Shown here piece by piece: positions 1 through 9,435 of a stretch of DNA of 64,000 bases. The notes beneath the pieces were generated by a model that was not told where the DNA came from, made no database searches, and was given only the letters and a program-made list of their open reading frames with translations. The position numbers and the translations under genes were made by a program. Source of the stretch: Eledone cirrhosa. Its lineage: Eukaryota > Mollusca > Cephalopoda > Octopoda > Eledonidae. The stretch's first letter is position 1; every line of letters starts with the position of its first letter. The DNA lies in contig OZ024759.1 of assembly GCA_964016885.1 (NCBI GenBank), positions 3,917,546 through 3,981,545 of the forward strand, written 5' to 3'.

Positions 1-40
1 TACTGACGTTCTTCAAATTAATAAATAGATATATATATAT

Positions 41-108
41 CATCATCATCATCATCATCATCATTTTACGTCCGCTTTTCTCTGCTTGCAAGCCATGTGC
101 CTCTTCCT
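41..108 (-). mobile_element. Internally deleted SINE relic
   Basis: A CAT-rich tail and the stretch ttttacgtccgcttttctct, typical of the 3' end of the SINE family seen in full at 28222, are joined directly to aagccatgtgcctc, which is the 5' end of the same family. The middle is missing. AT-rich microsatellite follows to about 200. Confidence 0.65.
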
Positions 109-229
109 ATATATACATATATACTATATACATATACACACATATACATATATATATGTATATATATATATGTATATATATATATGTATATATATATACG
201 TAATTAATACATGCATACATTTATTTTTT
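109..229. repeat. AT-rich microsatellite
   Basis: Alternating TA, ATAC and ATGT runs. No coding potential. Confidence 0.9.
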
Positions 230-800
230 TAAAATTAATTGAGTTCTTAACACGCAGGATTAAAATTGTTTTTAAAAAAACTAATTAACCCACGTGTATA
301 TTATTTTACTTTCTTGTGTTTCGCGATTGCCTCCCTTTTCCGCTTCGTGACGCTGTGAAATTCCTCAGTCTAGGACTGCTGGAATTTCAAATTTGGCGGT
401 CATTATGATGCGTGAAGGGACGACTTAGCTGACACGAAAAATAACTGCAGTAAGAAATGTTTTCTTATATCAATGTTTGAAGGGCATCCACTGATGATTT
501 ATAAGTGCCCACCTGCATATGTTCTTACAGAAAAATATGTAGGCTTCTACATAAACCGGAAACATTCTCCCAACTTGTAGAAAACTTATAATGAAACAAT
601 TGTTTGGAAAGAGAGATATATTTTAATTTTAATTATATCTCATATAAAATAATACAACTGGCTTTCCACAAAATACATATAGTTAGCACCCCAAACACAA
701 AATTGGGATTATACTAAGGTATATCCTAATGTTTGTTGAGTGAGATGGTAGTCAGTCAGAGTTTAGCTTAAAGCTTTCTCTGTTATTGTATTAAATATAT
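230..800 (+). repeat. Unclassified interspersed repeat, plus copy
   Basis: This segment is similar over most of its length to the reverse complement of 54466-55010. Shared blocks include attgagttctta, gggcatccactgatga, ttagcaccccaaacac and gtttgttgagtgagatggt. Both copies end in a TA microsatellite next to the 5' or 3' edge of a LINE. No protein is recognisable. It could be a LINE untranslated region or a non-autonomous element. Confidence 0.65.
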
Positions 801-833
801 GTATATATATATATATATATGTATCTATATATA

Positions 834-3800
834 TCACCTTGACCGACCAGTCTGTCGGGCGTCCATTCGACGCCGCTGGTCACAGCACGCCGTCCATTCC
901 TCTCCGTATTGTGCTTTCCTCATCCATGTAGTCCCAATCATATTCCTAAAATTATCTGCCACCTTCATGGAGGCCTTCCGAGTGGTCGCTTCCACTCGCA
1001 CGGGTACCACTCCGCAACTGCGCAGGTCCAGTGATTATCGGTGAACCGGGCGACGTGTCCAGCCCATCTGAACTTGCTGCGTATATATTGCGCGATGACG
1101 TCCCTCACACCGGACTTCTGTCTAATGACTTCGCTCCTGATGTGCTCTCTCAACAAGATTCCTAGCATTGATCTCTCCATGGCTCTTTGAGCCGTTACCA
1201 GCCTCTGCTCTTCTCTCTTCGTTGTAGCCCAAGATTCACTGCCATATAACATTGCAGGTAAAACTGTGCTATTGAAGGGGTTGGCGTGGGTGGTCTTGTC
1301 CAACCTCCCCTTGAGCACATCCCTTATGCCGCTGAACGCCTTCCATCCCTTACTCTCTGCGAGATCAGCCTCTCAATGTATTGGCGCATGTTCACTTCTT
1401 GTCCTAGGTAGACGTATTCCTCCACCTCCTCTATTTCATCACCACCAACCACCATTCGACCTGTTGGTACGTTGTCGGACCGCATGAAGTTCGTTTTCAT
1501 GCTGTTCATCTTGAGGCCTACTGCAGAGCTTTTGATGTCGAGCTCCGTCAGCATGGTCTGAAGCCGATCCGTGGTTTCAGCGATGAGTACGATGTCATCA
1601 GCGAAACGGAGGTGGGTAAGTATCTCCCCATTGATGGTGACACCGCCTTGCCAGTCAATGCCTCTGATGATCTGCTCGAGACACACGGTGAAAACTTTTG
1701 GAGAGATCGTATCTCCTTGCTTCACTCCCTTCTCGACCGGCACTCGTACGGGTGATGACAGCAGAGCTGTGTCGGTGGTGCATCCGGAATTCGCCTCCTT
1801 GAGCAGTTGAACGTATTCTGCCTCGACTCCTTGCCTCTGCAGCGAGTTCAGCACTGCGTTGATTTCGACGCTGTCGAAGGCCTTCTTGTAGTCTACGAAC
1901 GCGACGCAAAGAGGCATCTTGTACTCTTTTGCTTGCTCAAGCAGTTGTGTCAGAGTAAATATGTGGTCCATCGTGCTGTAGTTCTTCCGGAAGCCGGCTT
2001 GCTCTTTCGGTTGCGGTTCGTCCAGATGATGTGATAACCTGTTCAGGATTATCTTCGTGAACAGCTTGTACACGTGAGACAGCAGGAATATGGGTCAGTA
2101 GTTCTTCAGATCTTGTCTATCGCCCTTCTTTTATAGCAGGATGGTATTCGACTCTTTCCACTGCGAGGGTATTCTTCCCTCGTCCAGATCGTGTGTGAAT
2201 CGCTCGGCGAGGATTTTCCAGAGCTGTTCTCCGCCTGACTTCAACACCTCCGATGTTATTCCGTCTTTCCCTGGCGCCTTTCCGCTTTTCATTACACCGA
2301 CGGCTCTTTCCACCTCACCGACAAGGATGGGTGGCACATTTTCTTCCTGTTGGAGTGACGGCAACGGCTGCACATTCCCGGCAGACTTGAAGAGCTTGGT
2401 GTAGAAGTCTTCGTAAATCTTTTCCATCTCATTCTTGTCGCTGACCGGTACTCCAGCTGTGTTCTTCAGGGTCGTCACCTCCGATCTGTACATTGCCATG
2501 TCCGTCTCGCATTTCTTGAGGCTCTTCTTTTCCTCTGCGGCCTTCAGGAGCTTCCCCATCCGGTATGCCTCGAAGTCTCTCTTCAGTTGCCGTATCACTC
2601 TGCTGAGAAGGGAATATTCGAGGTGATTTTCAGGTGTCCTCTTCATAATCTTCCTCTTCTCAAGCAACTTCATAGTTTCCTCCCAGACTCTTCCCTTCCG
2701 CTCCTTCGGGCACACTCCCTTAGCCTTCCTCAAGCACTCCTTCAGTTTCCTTATCAGTGAGTCGTAGTCAGCGTCTATGCCGTCTCCTTTACACCACTTT
2801 TCCTGCATGATGGCTTCCTGCTGCTGCGCCTCGTTGAAGACCCAGACGCGTTCTCCCTTCGACGCCAAATGCAGCGCCTTCTTCTCCCTCGTCCGATCGA
2901 TGACGACCTTCGGCCTCACCAGACGATGATCACTGCCAGTGTTAAATGGCGTTATGACGGAGACGTCCTGCAGTATACGTCGCTTGTCGACCAGGATGTA
3001 GTCGATCTCGTTTCCGTGCTCAGAATTTAGCGATACCCAGGTCCATCTTTTCTCCTCCTTCTTCCTGAATAGGCTGTTTCCGATGTAGAGCCGTCTCATC
3101 TCCGCCATGGTGACCAGACACTCTCCTCTCTCATTTCGATCTCCTAGGCCGAATTTTCTTACATACTCTTCCCCTTGCCGTCCCTGTCCGACCTTTGCGT
3201 TGAAGTCCCCCATCACGACGGTGTAAGTGGACTTCACAGCTAGCACTTTGTCTAGCTGGCGATAGAATTCTTCCACTTCCTCGTCGTCGCTGGCACTTGT
3301 GGGAGCGTAGGTCTGGATGATCTTGAGGGTGGCCTTCCCTGAGAGGTTTATGTTCAGTACACCAATCCGTGACGATATGAACTGGCAAGAAGTGACCTTC
3401 GAAGCCCATTCCTTGCTTACGATAAACCCTATACCAATCTGGCATCCTCTGCTTTCCCGAGTCTCACGGCGCATCCATCTTGCCATCGGGAATTCGCCTC
3501 CTTCTTCTGGCGGGTCTTGCACAGCCCTAACACGTCCCACCTGATCTTCTTCTTCTCCTCCATTAGGTGGTTCAGTCCTTGCCCCCTGCCAAAGACCTGC
3601 AGTTGTATGTGCATATGGCAAGGTTAGTCCTGTTCCATGGCGGCCTTCGGGAACCTGCGATTCTTAGCAGCCTCTCGTCGCTCGGGTCGCACTCCGCCGT
3701 CATGGAGCAGCCCGATTGACTCGCAGGGTACTGAGGCCCTTTTCTTCGTGCTGTTTTAACCATAAGATGACGCCATCCCATTGGCTGGGCGGGCAGGCCG

Positions 3801-3880
3801 GTACCTCTTCAGTTTAGCTAGCTTTTGAACTCTAGAAGATGATGAATCATCTCTAGGACCCAATTCGGGTCAAACAAATA
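834..3880 (-). mobile_element. RTE-like LINE, near full length, inactive
   Basis: A non-LTR retrotransposon in minus orientation. The 5' part (about 3781 down) encodes an AP-type endonuclease, the middle a reverse transcriptase and the C-terminus a RWAGHVAR-type tail. The 3' end runs into a TA repeat and no poly(A) is seen, as is usual for RTE elements. It has frameshifts near 3600, 3540 and 1320 and two nonsense codons near 2075-2130. Confidence 0.85.
965..3781 (-). pseudogene. Endonuclease-reverse transcriptase reading frame of the RTE-like LINE, broken
   Basis: Reading downward: 3781-3572 has the endonuclease start (CTYNCRSL). After two frame changes, 3540-2131 carries TYAPT, GDFNAKVG, NEIDYILVD and SDHRLV, the usual endonuclease motifs. 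The reverse transcriptase follows at 2400-1324 with KEQAGFRKNYSTMDHIF, FVDYKKAFDS, GVKQGDTISP, the catalytic FADDIVLI and YVYLGQ. A frameshift then leads to 1318-965 (ESWATTKREEQRL, FRWAGHVARFTD, GRPP). The stops near 2075-2130 lie in what should read LYKKGDRQDLKNYRPISLL, so the element cannot make a full protein. Confidence 0.85.
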
Positions 3881-3887
3881 AAAAAAA

Positions 3888-3918
<31 letters not shown>

Positions 3919-3921
3919 CAT

Positions 3922-4058
3922 ATACTTGGGGAGGTTCATATTGTTGTAATAATATTGCCAGAAATAATAACAGAACACACTCACTGTTTGGTTGGTTTTC
4001 GCTTCTGTATCTTTTATATCTCCATAGTTAATTTATTTGGCAATCAAAGAACTTTGTT

Positions 4059-4125
<67 letters not shown>

Positions 4126-4263
4126 CTGTATATTTAACCATTGGTCAATCAATGCCAAATAAATTAACTATGGAGATATAAAAGATACAGAAGCGAAAAC
4201 CAACCAAACAGTGTTATTATTTCTGGCAATATTATTACAACAATATGAACCTCCCCAAGTATA
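3922..4263. repeat. Palindromic (foldback-like) element with AT core
   Basis: Arms 3922-4046 and 4152-4263 are inverted copies (acttggggaggttcatattg against its complement at the far end; ctccatagttaatttatttgg against ccaaataaattaactatgg). The loop is a TA run. Some positions differ between arms and the left arm has a few extra bases (acacactc). Confidence 0.85.
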
Positions 4264-4267
4264 ACAA

Positions 4268-4285
4268 TATATATATATATATATA

Positions 4286-4377
<92 letters not shown>

Positions 4378-4507
4378 TATATACACACACATATATATAT
4401 ACACACACACATATATATATACACACACACATATATATACACACACATATATATACACACACATATATATATACACACATATATATATATACATATATAT
4501 ATATACA
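4268..4507. repeat. AT/AC microsatellite
   Basis: TA runs with interspersed ACACAC blocks. Open frames here (IYIYTH) are repeat artefacts. Confidence 0.95.
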
Positions 4508-4845
4508 CATCATCATCATCATTCTACGTCCACTTTTCCCTGCTTGCAAGGGTGGGATGGGAACTGATCCTGGCTTGATTTCTACAGCTGGATGCCCTTC
4601 CTAACACCAACCTCATTTACAGTGAGTGCTGGGTGCTTTTTTTGCCGTGGCACCTCCACGACCACTTTACAGTGGAATGATAGGGACTCCAGTCCCTATC
4701 ATCTCATTTCTACAGCTGAGTAAACTGGAGCAATGTGAAATAAAGTGTCTTGCTCAAGGAAACAACGCATCACGTGGTCTGAGAATTGAACTCACAACCT
4801 TTCGATTGCAAGGCCAATGCTCTAACTACTAAGCCATGTGCCTCC
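4508..4845 (-). mobile_element. tRNA-headed SINE with LINE-like tail
   Basis: In minus orientation: the high-coordinate end is a tRNA-like head (gcttagtagttagagcattgg as box A region, then a tgtgagttcaattc box B region), followed by a conserved body and an aggaagggcatccagctgta segment. The tail gcaagcagggaaaagtggac is followed by (ATG)n. The tail matches the 3' end of the LINE fragments at 6760 and 63398. Confidence 0.8.
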
Positions 4846-4884
4846 ATTCATATATATATACATATATATACACACACATATATA

Positions 4885-5170
4885 TCTAAGTCTAAAGTCT
4901 GTCTTAAGCCAGCAGGCTCATTTGGCCGGTGCTTATACCGGTTTCATGGCGTGAAGTGAGTGGGAGTACAAGACTACCCCCTGGACAGGATGCCAGTCCA
5001 TCGCAGGGTTAAACCTCCAGCTATTGCTGGTACACATTTTCAGCTGAGTAAACTGGAGCAACGTGAAATAAAGTGTCTTTCTCAAGGAAACAACACATCA
5101 CCCGGTCCAAGAATGGAACTCACACCTTTCGATTGAAAGCCTAATGCTCTAACCACTAAGCCATGTGCCT

Positions 5171-5172
<2 letters not shown>
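4885..5172 (-). mobile_element. SINE with a second tail type
   Basis: The tRNA-like head at the high end (ccactaagccatgtgcct complement) is the same as in the previous family. The tail is different (aagtctaaagtctgtctta at the low end) and matches the SINE tails at 15412-15590 and 21993-22130. Confidence 0.7.
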
Positions 5173-5238
<66 letters not shown>

Positions 5239-5242
<4 letters not shown>

Positions 5243-6270
5243 AGTATGTATGTATGTATACATACATACATATATGTATACAGACGTATAGTAGTATGTA
5301 TATATATACATACATGCACACATATATATATGTACGTATCAGTTTACCAAACATTTATTATAATGCTCGGTTTGTTTGTTTGTAAACAAACAAACAGCCC
5401 GAATTACGCCGTACAGTGTTTAGGCAACCACGTCACCTTTTTGTTCAACACTGACACAGGAATGATGTACTAGTTTCAAGCTTATTAGCTATCGTCAGCA
5501 TTGTATACCTTCCTGCCAGATGGTTGAACGTCTGAAAGTATATACTTTCCTTATGCATATTAACGGCTGAGCAGCCTAATTTGCATATCGAGTGAGATCA
5601 GTCGGCTGGGCACACCGAAAACGATAAATGGAATAGAATGAAACGAAATTTCATTTCTCACTCTTAGTAAGGCACTTACTTAAATGTATGTATACGTACA
5701 TACATATATGTATACAGACGTACAGTAGTATGTATATATATATACATACATGCACACATATATATATGCACGTATCGGTTTACCGAACATTTATTATAAT
5801 GTTCGGTTTATTTGTTTGTAAACAAACAAACAGCCCGAATTACACCGTACAGTGTTTAGGCAACCACGTCACCTTCGTTTCATTCTATTCCATTTATCGT
5901 TTTCGGTGTGCCCGGCCGACTGAACTCACTCAATATGCAAATTAGGCTGCTCAGCCATTAATATGCATAAGGAAAGTATATACTTTCAGATGTTCAACCA
6001 TCTAGCAGGAAGGTATACGGTGCTGACGATAGCTAATAAGCTTGAAATGAGTACATTGTTCCTGTGACAGTGTTGAACAAAAACGTGACGTGGTTGCCTA
6101 AACATTGTACGGCGTAATTCGGGCTGTTTACAAACAAACAAACCGGACATTATAATAAATGTTCAGTAAACCGATACGTGCATATATATATGTGTGCATG
6201 TATGTATATATATACATACTACTGTACGTCTGTATACATATATGTATGTACGTATACATACATACATACT

Positions 6271-6274
<4 letters not shown>
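5239..6274. repeat. Long inverted repeat with an extra direct arm copy
   Basis: Arms of about 400 bp, 5239-5647 and 5874-6274, are inverted copies (for example cgataaatggaatagaatga against tcattctattccatttatcg). The 226-bp spacer is not unique: 5683-5872 is a further direct copy of the outer half of the left arm. Short palindromes lie inside (accgaacatt...aatgttcggt and gtttgtttgtaaacaaacaa). No transposase is visible, so this is a foldback-type or long-TIR element by structure only. Confidence 0.85.
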
Positions 6275-6333
<59 letters not shown>

Positions 6334-6380
6334 GTATATACATATATATATATATACACACACACACACAATTATATAGA
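6275..6380. repeat. AT/AC microsatellite
   Basis: TA and CA dinucleotide runs between the inverted repeat and the module exon. A similar AT/CA-rich stretch also lies at 6650-6755. Confidence 0.9.
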
Positions 6381-6498
6381 ACAATAAAACATGGCACTAG
6401 ATGTTCAACCCAAGACCTTATGATTGAGAACAGCACACCTGTAACCTCTAAGCTATATATCTTCACACAGACTTTCTGATAAAGACAGAAGTACCCAC

Positions 6499-6636
6499 CT
6501 GACTGACAGTTGTCTCCCCTGAAACCAGCTGCACATCCAACACTAGAACACACCCCAGATTTAATGTTGCAATGATCGTTGTCAGCACAGTAGCACAAAT
6601 ACTGACAGTTCAAGCCAAAATAACCCTTTTTACATT
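6499..6636 (-). CDS. EGF-like module exon, most 3' in the window
   Basis: The 138-nt exon has acceptor TTTCAG after a run of T and donor G|GTGGGT. The module is [20 protein letters not shown] to [12 protein letters not shown] with eight cysteines (CYC in place of CHC). No further module exon is visible between here and position 1, so the gene continues beyond the window or this is near the end of its module region. Confidence 0.88.
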
Positions 6637-6759
6637 CTGAAAAAAAAAAAAAAAGAAAATAGAATTATATACACAACATATATATAAAATTATACACAAT
6701 AACACATATATACAATTATACACAGCTATAACATACATATACACAATTATACATAACTA

Positions 6760-7118
6760 TAATGCCAATGTGCGTGAATGACCAAGCATAGACGAGTTGA
6801 GAAAGAAACTGGGTATAAGAGGGATAAGTTGTGGTGTGTAGGAGAGAAGGCTGAGCTGAGATGGTATGGACATGTGATGCGCATGGAGGATGACCGCTGG
6901 GTAAAGAAGTGCCAAGAAATCCCAGTAGAAGGAAGACGCAGTAGAGGTAGACCATGAAAAACATGGGCGGAGGTGGTGAGAGAAGACCTCAAATTGCTGA
7001 AACTCACGGAGGAGATGACAAGGGACCGTGACGAATGAAGAGATGCCATGCTTAATAAGACCTGTCCCACCCTTGCAAGCAGGGAAAAGCGGACGTAAAA
7101 TGATGATGATGATGATAA
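6760..7118 (+). mobile_element. 3' fragment of a LINE, SINE-partner family
   Basis: The plus strand encodes the LINE C-terminus with several breaks: ELRKKLGIRGISC, LRWYGHVMRMEDDRWVKKC, EEMTRDRDEW and finally [14 protein letters not shown]. The last ~35 bases (acccttgcaagcagggaaaa, then gcggacgtaa and (ATG)n) are those found at the 3' end of the SINEs in this window. Confidence 0.8.
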
Positions 7119-7597
7119 TAATAAAATTATTGTGTACAGTGCTCAGGTGCACTACAACTCATCAATGGTGAATGTATAGTACATTAGTGAACAGACAGTG
7201 AACAGTGTATGAGTCATGAGATACACACAGACACATGCATGCGTGTGTATGGAGGGGGAATATCAGGTGTAGTGTTGGCGCAAAAAAAAAATAAAAGGAA
7301 ATGCTTACAGCACCTAGGTTTCTCAAGTGGTTTCCCATCTAAGTACTAACTAGGCTCGAGTCAAGATATATGTGTGTGTGTGTATGTATGTATGGAGGGG
7401 GAATATCAGGTGCAGGGTTGGCGAATTTCAGGCAACATGGAGGTTTTAAAGGATGCAGTGTCCCGGCAGCTAACAACTGATGCAGGTAGTTTGTTCCATG
7501 CTTCAGTGAATTTCAGGAAGCATGGAGGTTTTAAAGGATGCAGTGTCCTGGCAGCACACAACTGATGCGGGTAGTTTGTTCCATACTTCAGCAAATT
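7117..7597 (-). mobile_element. LINE C-terminal fragment, partly duplicated and interrupted
   Basis: The minus strand encodes AWNKLPASVVSCRDTASFKTS then MLPEI twice in tandem (7406-7595), and the low side holds the LINE 3' region (7117-7279). A copy of the segment tatggagggggaatatcagg lies on both sides of a 5S rRNA-like fragment (near 7240 and 7390). The family is the one that seeded the 61-bp array at 25080. Confidence 0.7.
7301..7368 (-). ncRNA. 5S rRNA-derived fragment (pseudogene or SINE3-type head)
   Basis: The plus strand reads gcttacagcacctaggtttctc, then tttcccatctaagtactaac and taggctcga, which is the reverse complement of the 3' half of eukaryotic 5S rRNA (GGTTAGTACTTGGATGGGAGACC ... 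GGTGCTGTA) with scattered changes. A short run of A on the plus strand follows the 3' end. The 5' half is missing, so it is not a working gene. Confidence 0.7.
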
Positions 7598-7599
7598 TT

Positions 7600-7974
7600 T
7601 ATATATATTGATTGACCAACATTTAAAAAATATAAATATAAATATAGTTTCTCAGAGTTTTTTCATCACATATCTGTGACATCATCAGTGATATTTCTAT
7701 GCTTGTCATATTCCTGTGATGTTTTCTTATTCTATTTTATTTATTTGCAGTAGTTCCAACGTAAAAGACTTTCATAATAGTTGATCACTATAAATAACAG
7801 TTAGGAAAACCAGATAAAGTACATGTGGAGATAGAAAGAAGTAGACGGAGGGTCCTGTAAGGAACAGGTGCAAGTTTGCTTCCTTGCAAATACTTCTGTC
7901 TACATCTACCTTTCTCCTGAGATACTTTACTACCCACATTAACCTGTCACCTGTGGTCCATTACTGTCTACCAG
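7600..7974. other. No recognisable feature
   Basis: AT-rich unique-looking sequence with no open frame, SINE or exon signature that I could identify. Confidence 0.5.
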
Positions 7975-7976
7975 GA

Positions 7977-8163
7977 ATAATAATTGTTTCTACTTTAGGC
8001 ACAAGGTCAGAAATTATCCAAGTGTATTACTGGTACTTTATTTTATCGACCCCGTAAGGATGAAAGGCAAAGTTAACTTCGGTGGGATTTGAACTCAGAT
8101 TGTAAAGGGACATAACTATGCTGGAAAGCACGGCATCCGACTCTCTACCGATACTGCCATAAT
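7977..8163 (-). mobile_element. tRNA-derived octopus-type SINE
   Basis: In minus orientation the high end is a tRNA-like head (gtatcggtagagagtcggat, then gagttcaaatcccacc as box B) and the body contains tttgcctttcatcctta, cggggtcgataaaataaagt, accagtaatac. Other copies in this window are at 13276, 15240, 16735, 17165, 21596, 24805 and 62930. Confidence 0.85.
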
Positions 8164-9058
8164 ACAGTTATACTAGTTAGAAGTAGAAATAAAAGACTAT
8201 TAAACATATGTAGTCATTAATAATATAGTTATACTAGTTAGTAGTAAAAGTAAAAGAGTAATACACCTATGTAGCCATTAATAATATAGTTATACTAGTT
8301 AGTAGTAAAAGTAAAAGAGTAATAAACCTATGTAGTCATTAATAATATAGTTATACTAGTTAGTAGTAAAAGTAAAAGAGTAATAAACCTATGTAGTCAT
8401 TAATAATATAGTTATACTAGTTAGTAGTAAAAGTAAAAGAGTATTAAACATATGTAGTCATTAATAATATAGTTATACTAGTTAGTAGTAAAAGTGAAAG
8501 AGTAATACACCTATGTAGTCATTAATAATATAGTTATACTAGTTAGTAGTAAAAGTAAAAGAGTAATAAACCTATGTAGTCATTAATAATATAGTTATAC
8601 TAGTTAGTAGTAAAAGTAATAGAGTAATAAACCTATGTAGTCATTAATAATATAGTTATACTAGTTAGTAGTAAAAGTAAAAGAGTATTAAACATATGTA
8701 GTCATTAATAATATAGTTATACTAGTTAGTAGTAAAAGTGAAAGAGTAATACACCTATGTAGTCATTAATAATTTAGTTATACTAGTTAGTAGTAAAAGT
8801 GAAAGAGTAATACACCTATGTAGCCATTAATAATATAGTTATACTAGTTAGTAGTAAAAGTAAAAGAGTAATAAACCTATGTAGACATTAATAATATAGT
8901 TATACTAGTTAGTAGTAAACGTAAAAGAGTAATAAACATATGTAGACATTAATAATATAGTTATACTAGTTAGTAGTAAAAGTAAAAGAGTAATAAACAT
9001 ATGTAGACATTAATAATATAGTTATACTAGTTAGTAGTAAACGTAAAAGAGTATTAAA
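8164..9058. repeat. 61-bp minisatellite, about 15 units
   Basis: The unit contains tagtcattaataatatagtt, atactagttagtagtaaaag and taaaagagtaataaacctatg. Units differ at few positions (cattaataata is constant). The array ends about 6 bp from the splice donor of the module exon at 9064. Confidence 0.95.
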
Positions 9059-9063
9059 CCAAC

Positions 9064-9201
9064 CAGTTTGACAATCAGTTCCTATATAGCCTGGTTCACA
9101 GTTGCCCTCTTCACAAACACCATTGGTTCTGTTGCAGTATTTACTTTCTTCACAATGACAAACCTTTTGACAGTTAGACCCAAAAGTATTGCTTGGACAG
9201 A
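9064..9201 (-). CDS. EGF-like module exon
   Basis: The 138-nt exon has acceptor ATCCAG and donor G|GTTGGT. The module is VCPSNTFGSNCQKVCHCEES to PGYIGTDCQTG with eight cysteines. A 61-bp minisatellite ends only about 6 bp beyond the donor, so the donor context is partly set by the repeat. Confidence 0.88.
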
Positions 9202-9238
9202 CTGGATGAAATAAAGGATCAAACAGAAATTTAGTAAA

Positions 9239-9410
9239 TTTAACCCTTTAGCATTTACATTACTTTATATATATATACTATTGTATTTTTACAGTAAACA
9301 CTTTATCACATATTATGGAGTCTAGGAGATTTTGATGATGATATTATTTATTTTGAGAAGAATACCTTAATGTCAGTATTGGTGACCGGTTATTGAAAGA
9401 AGTCAATATA
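9239..9410 (+). mobile_element. TTAA-flanked MITE, 3' incomplete
   Basis: Starts TTAA followed by ccctttagcatttacattac, the terminal repeat seen in complete copies at 17344 and 22354, and shares the internal gattttga and attttgagaagaatacctta blocks. It loses similarity before its right terminus, where a second copy begins. Confidence 0.7.
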
Positions 9411-9435
9411 TAACCCTTTAGCATTTACATTACTC

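Noticed and set aside
4164..4604. Open frames of I, Y, T, H residues as small proteins
   Set aside because: They translate TA/CA microsatellites; the same holds for 5165-5473, 6128-6479 and 55419-55757.
1..6400. 3' exons of the EGF gene encoding a membrane segment or tail
   Set aside because: No module signature or plausible hydrophobic exon with good splice borders could be found among the repeats; beyond the window is more likely.
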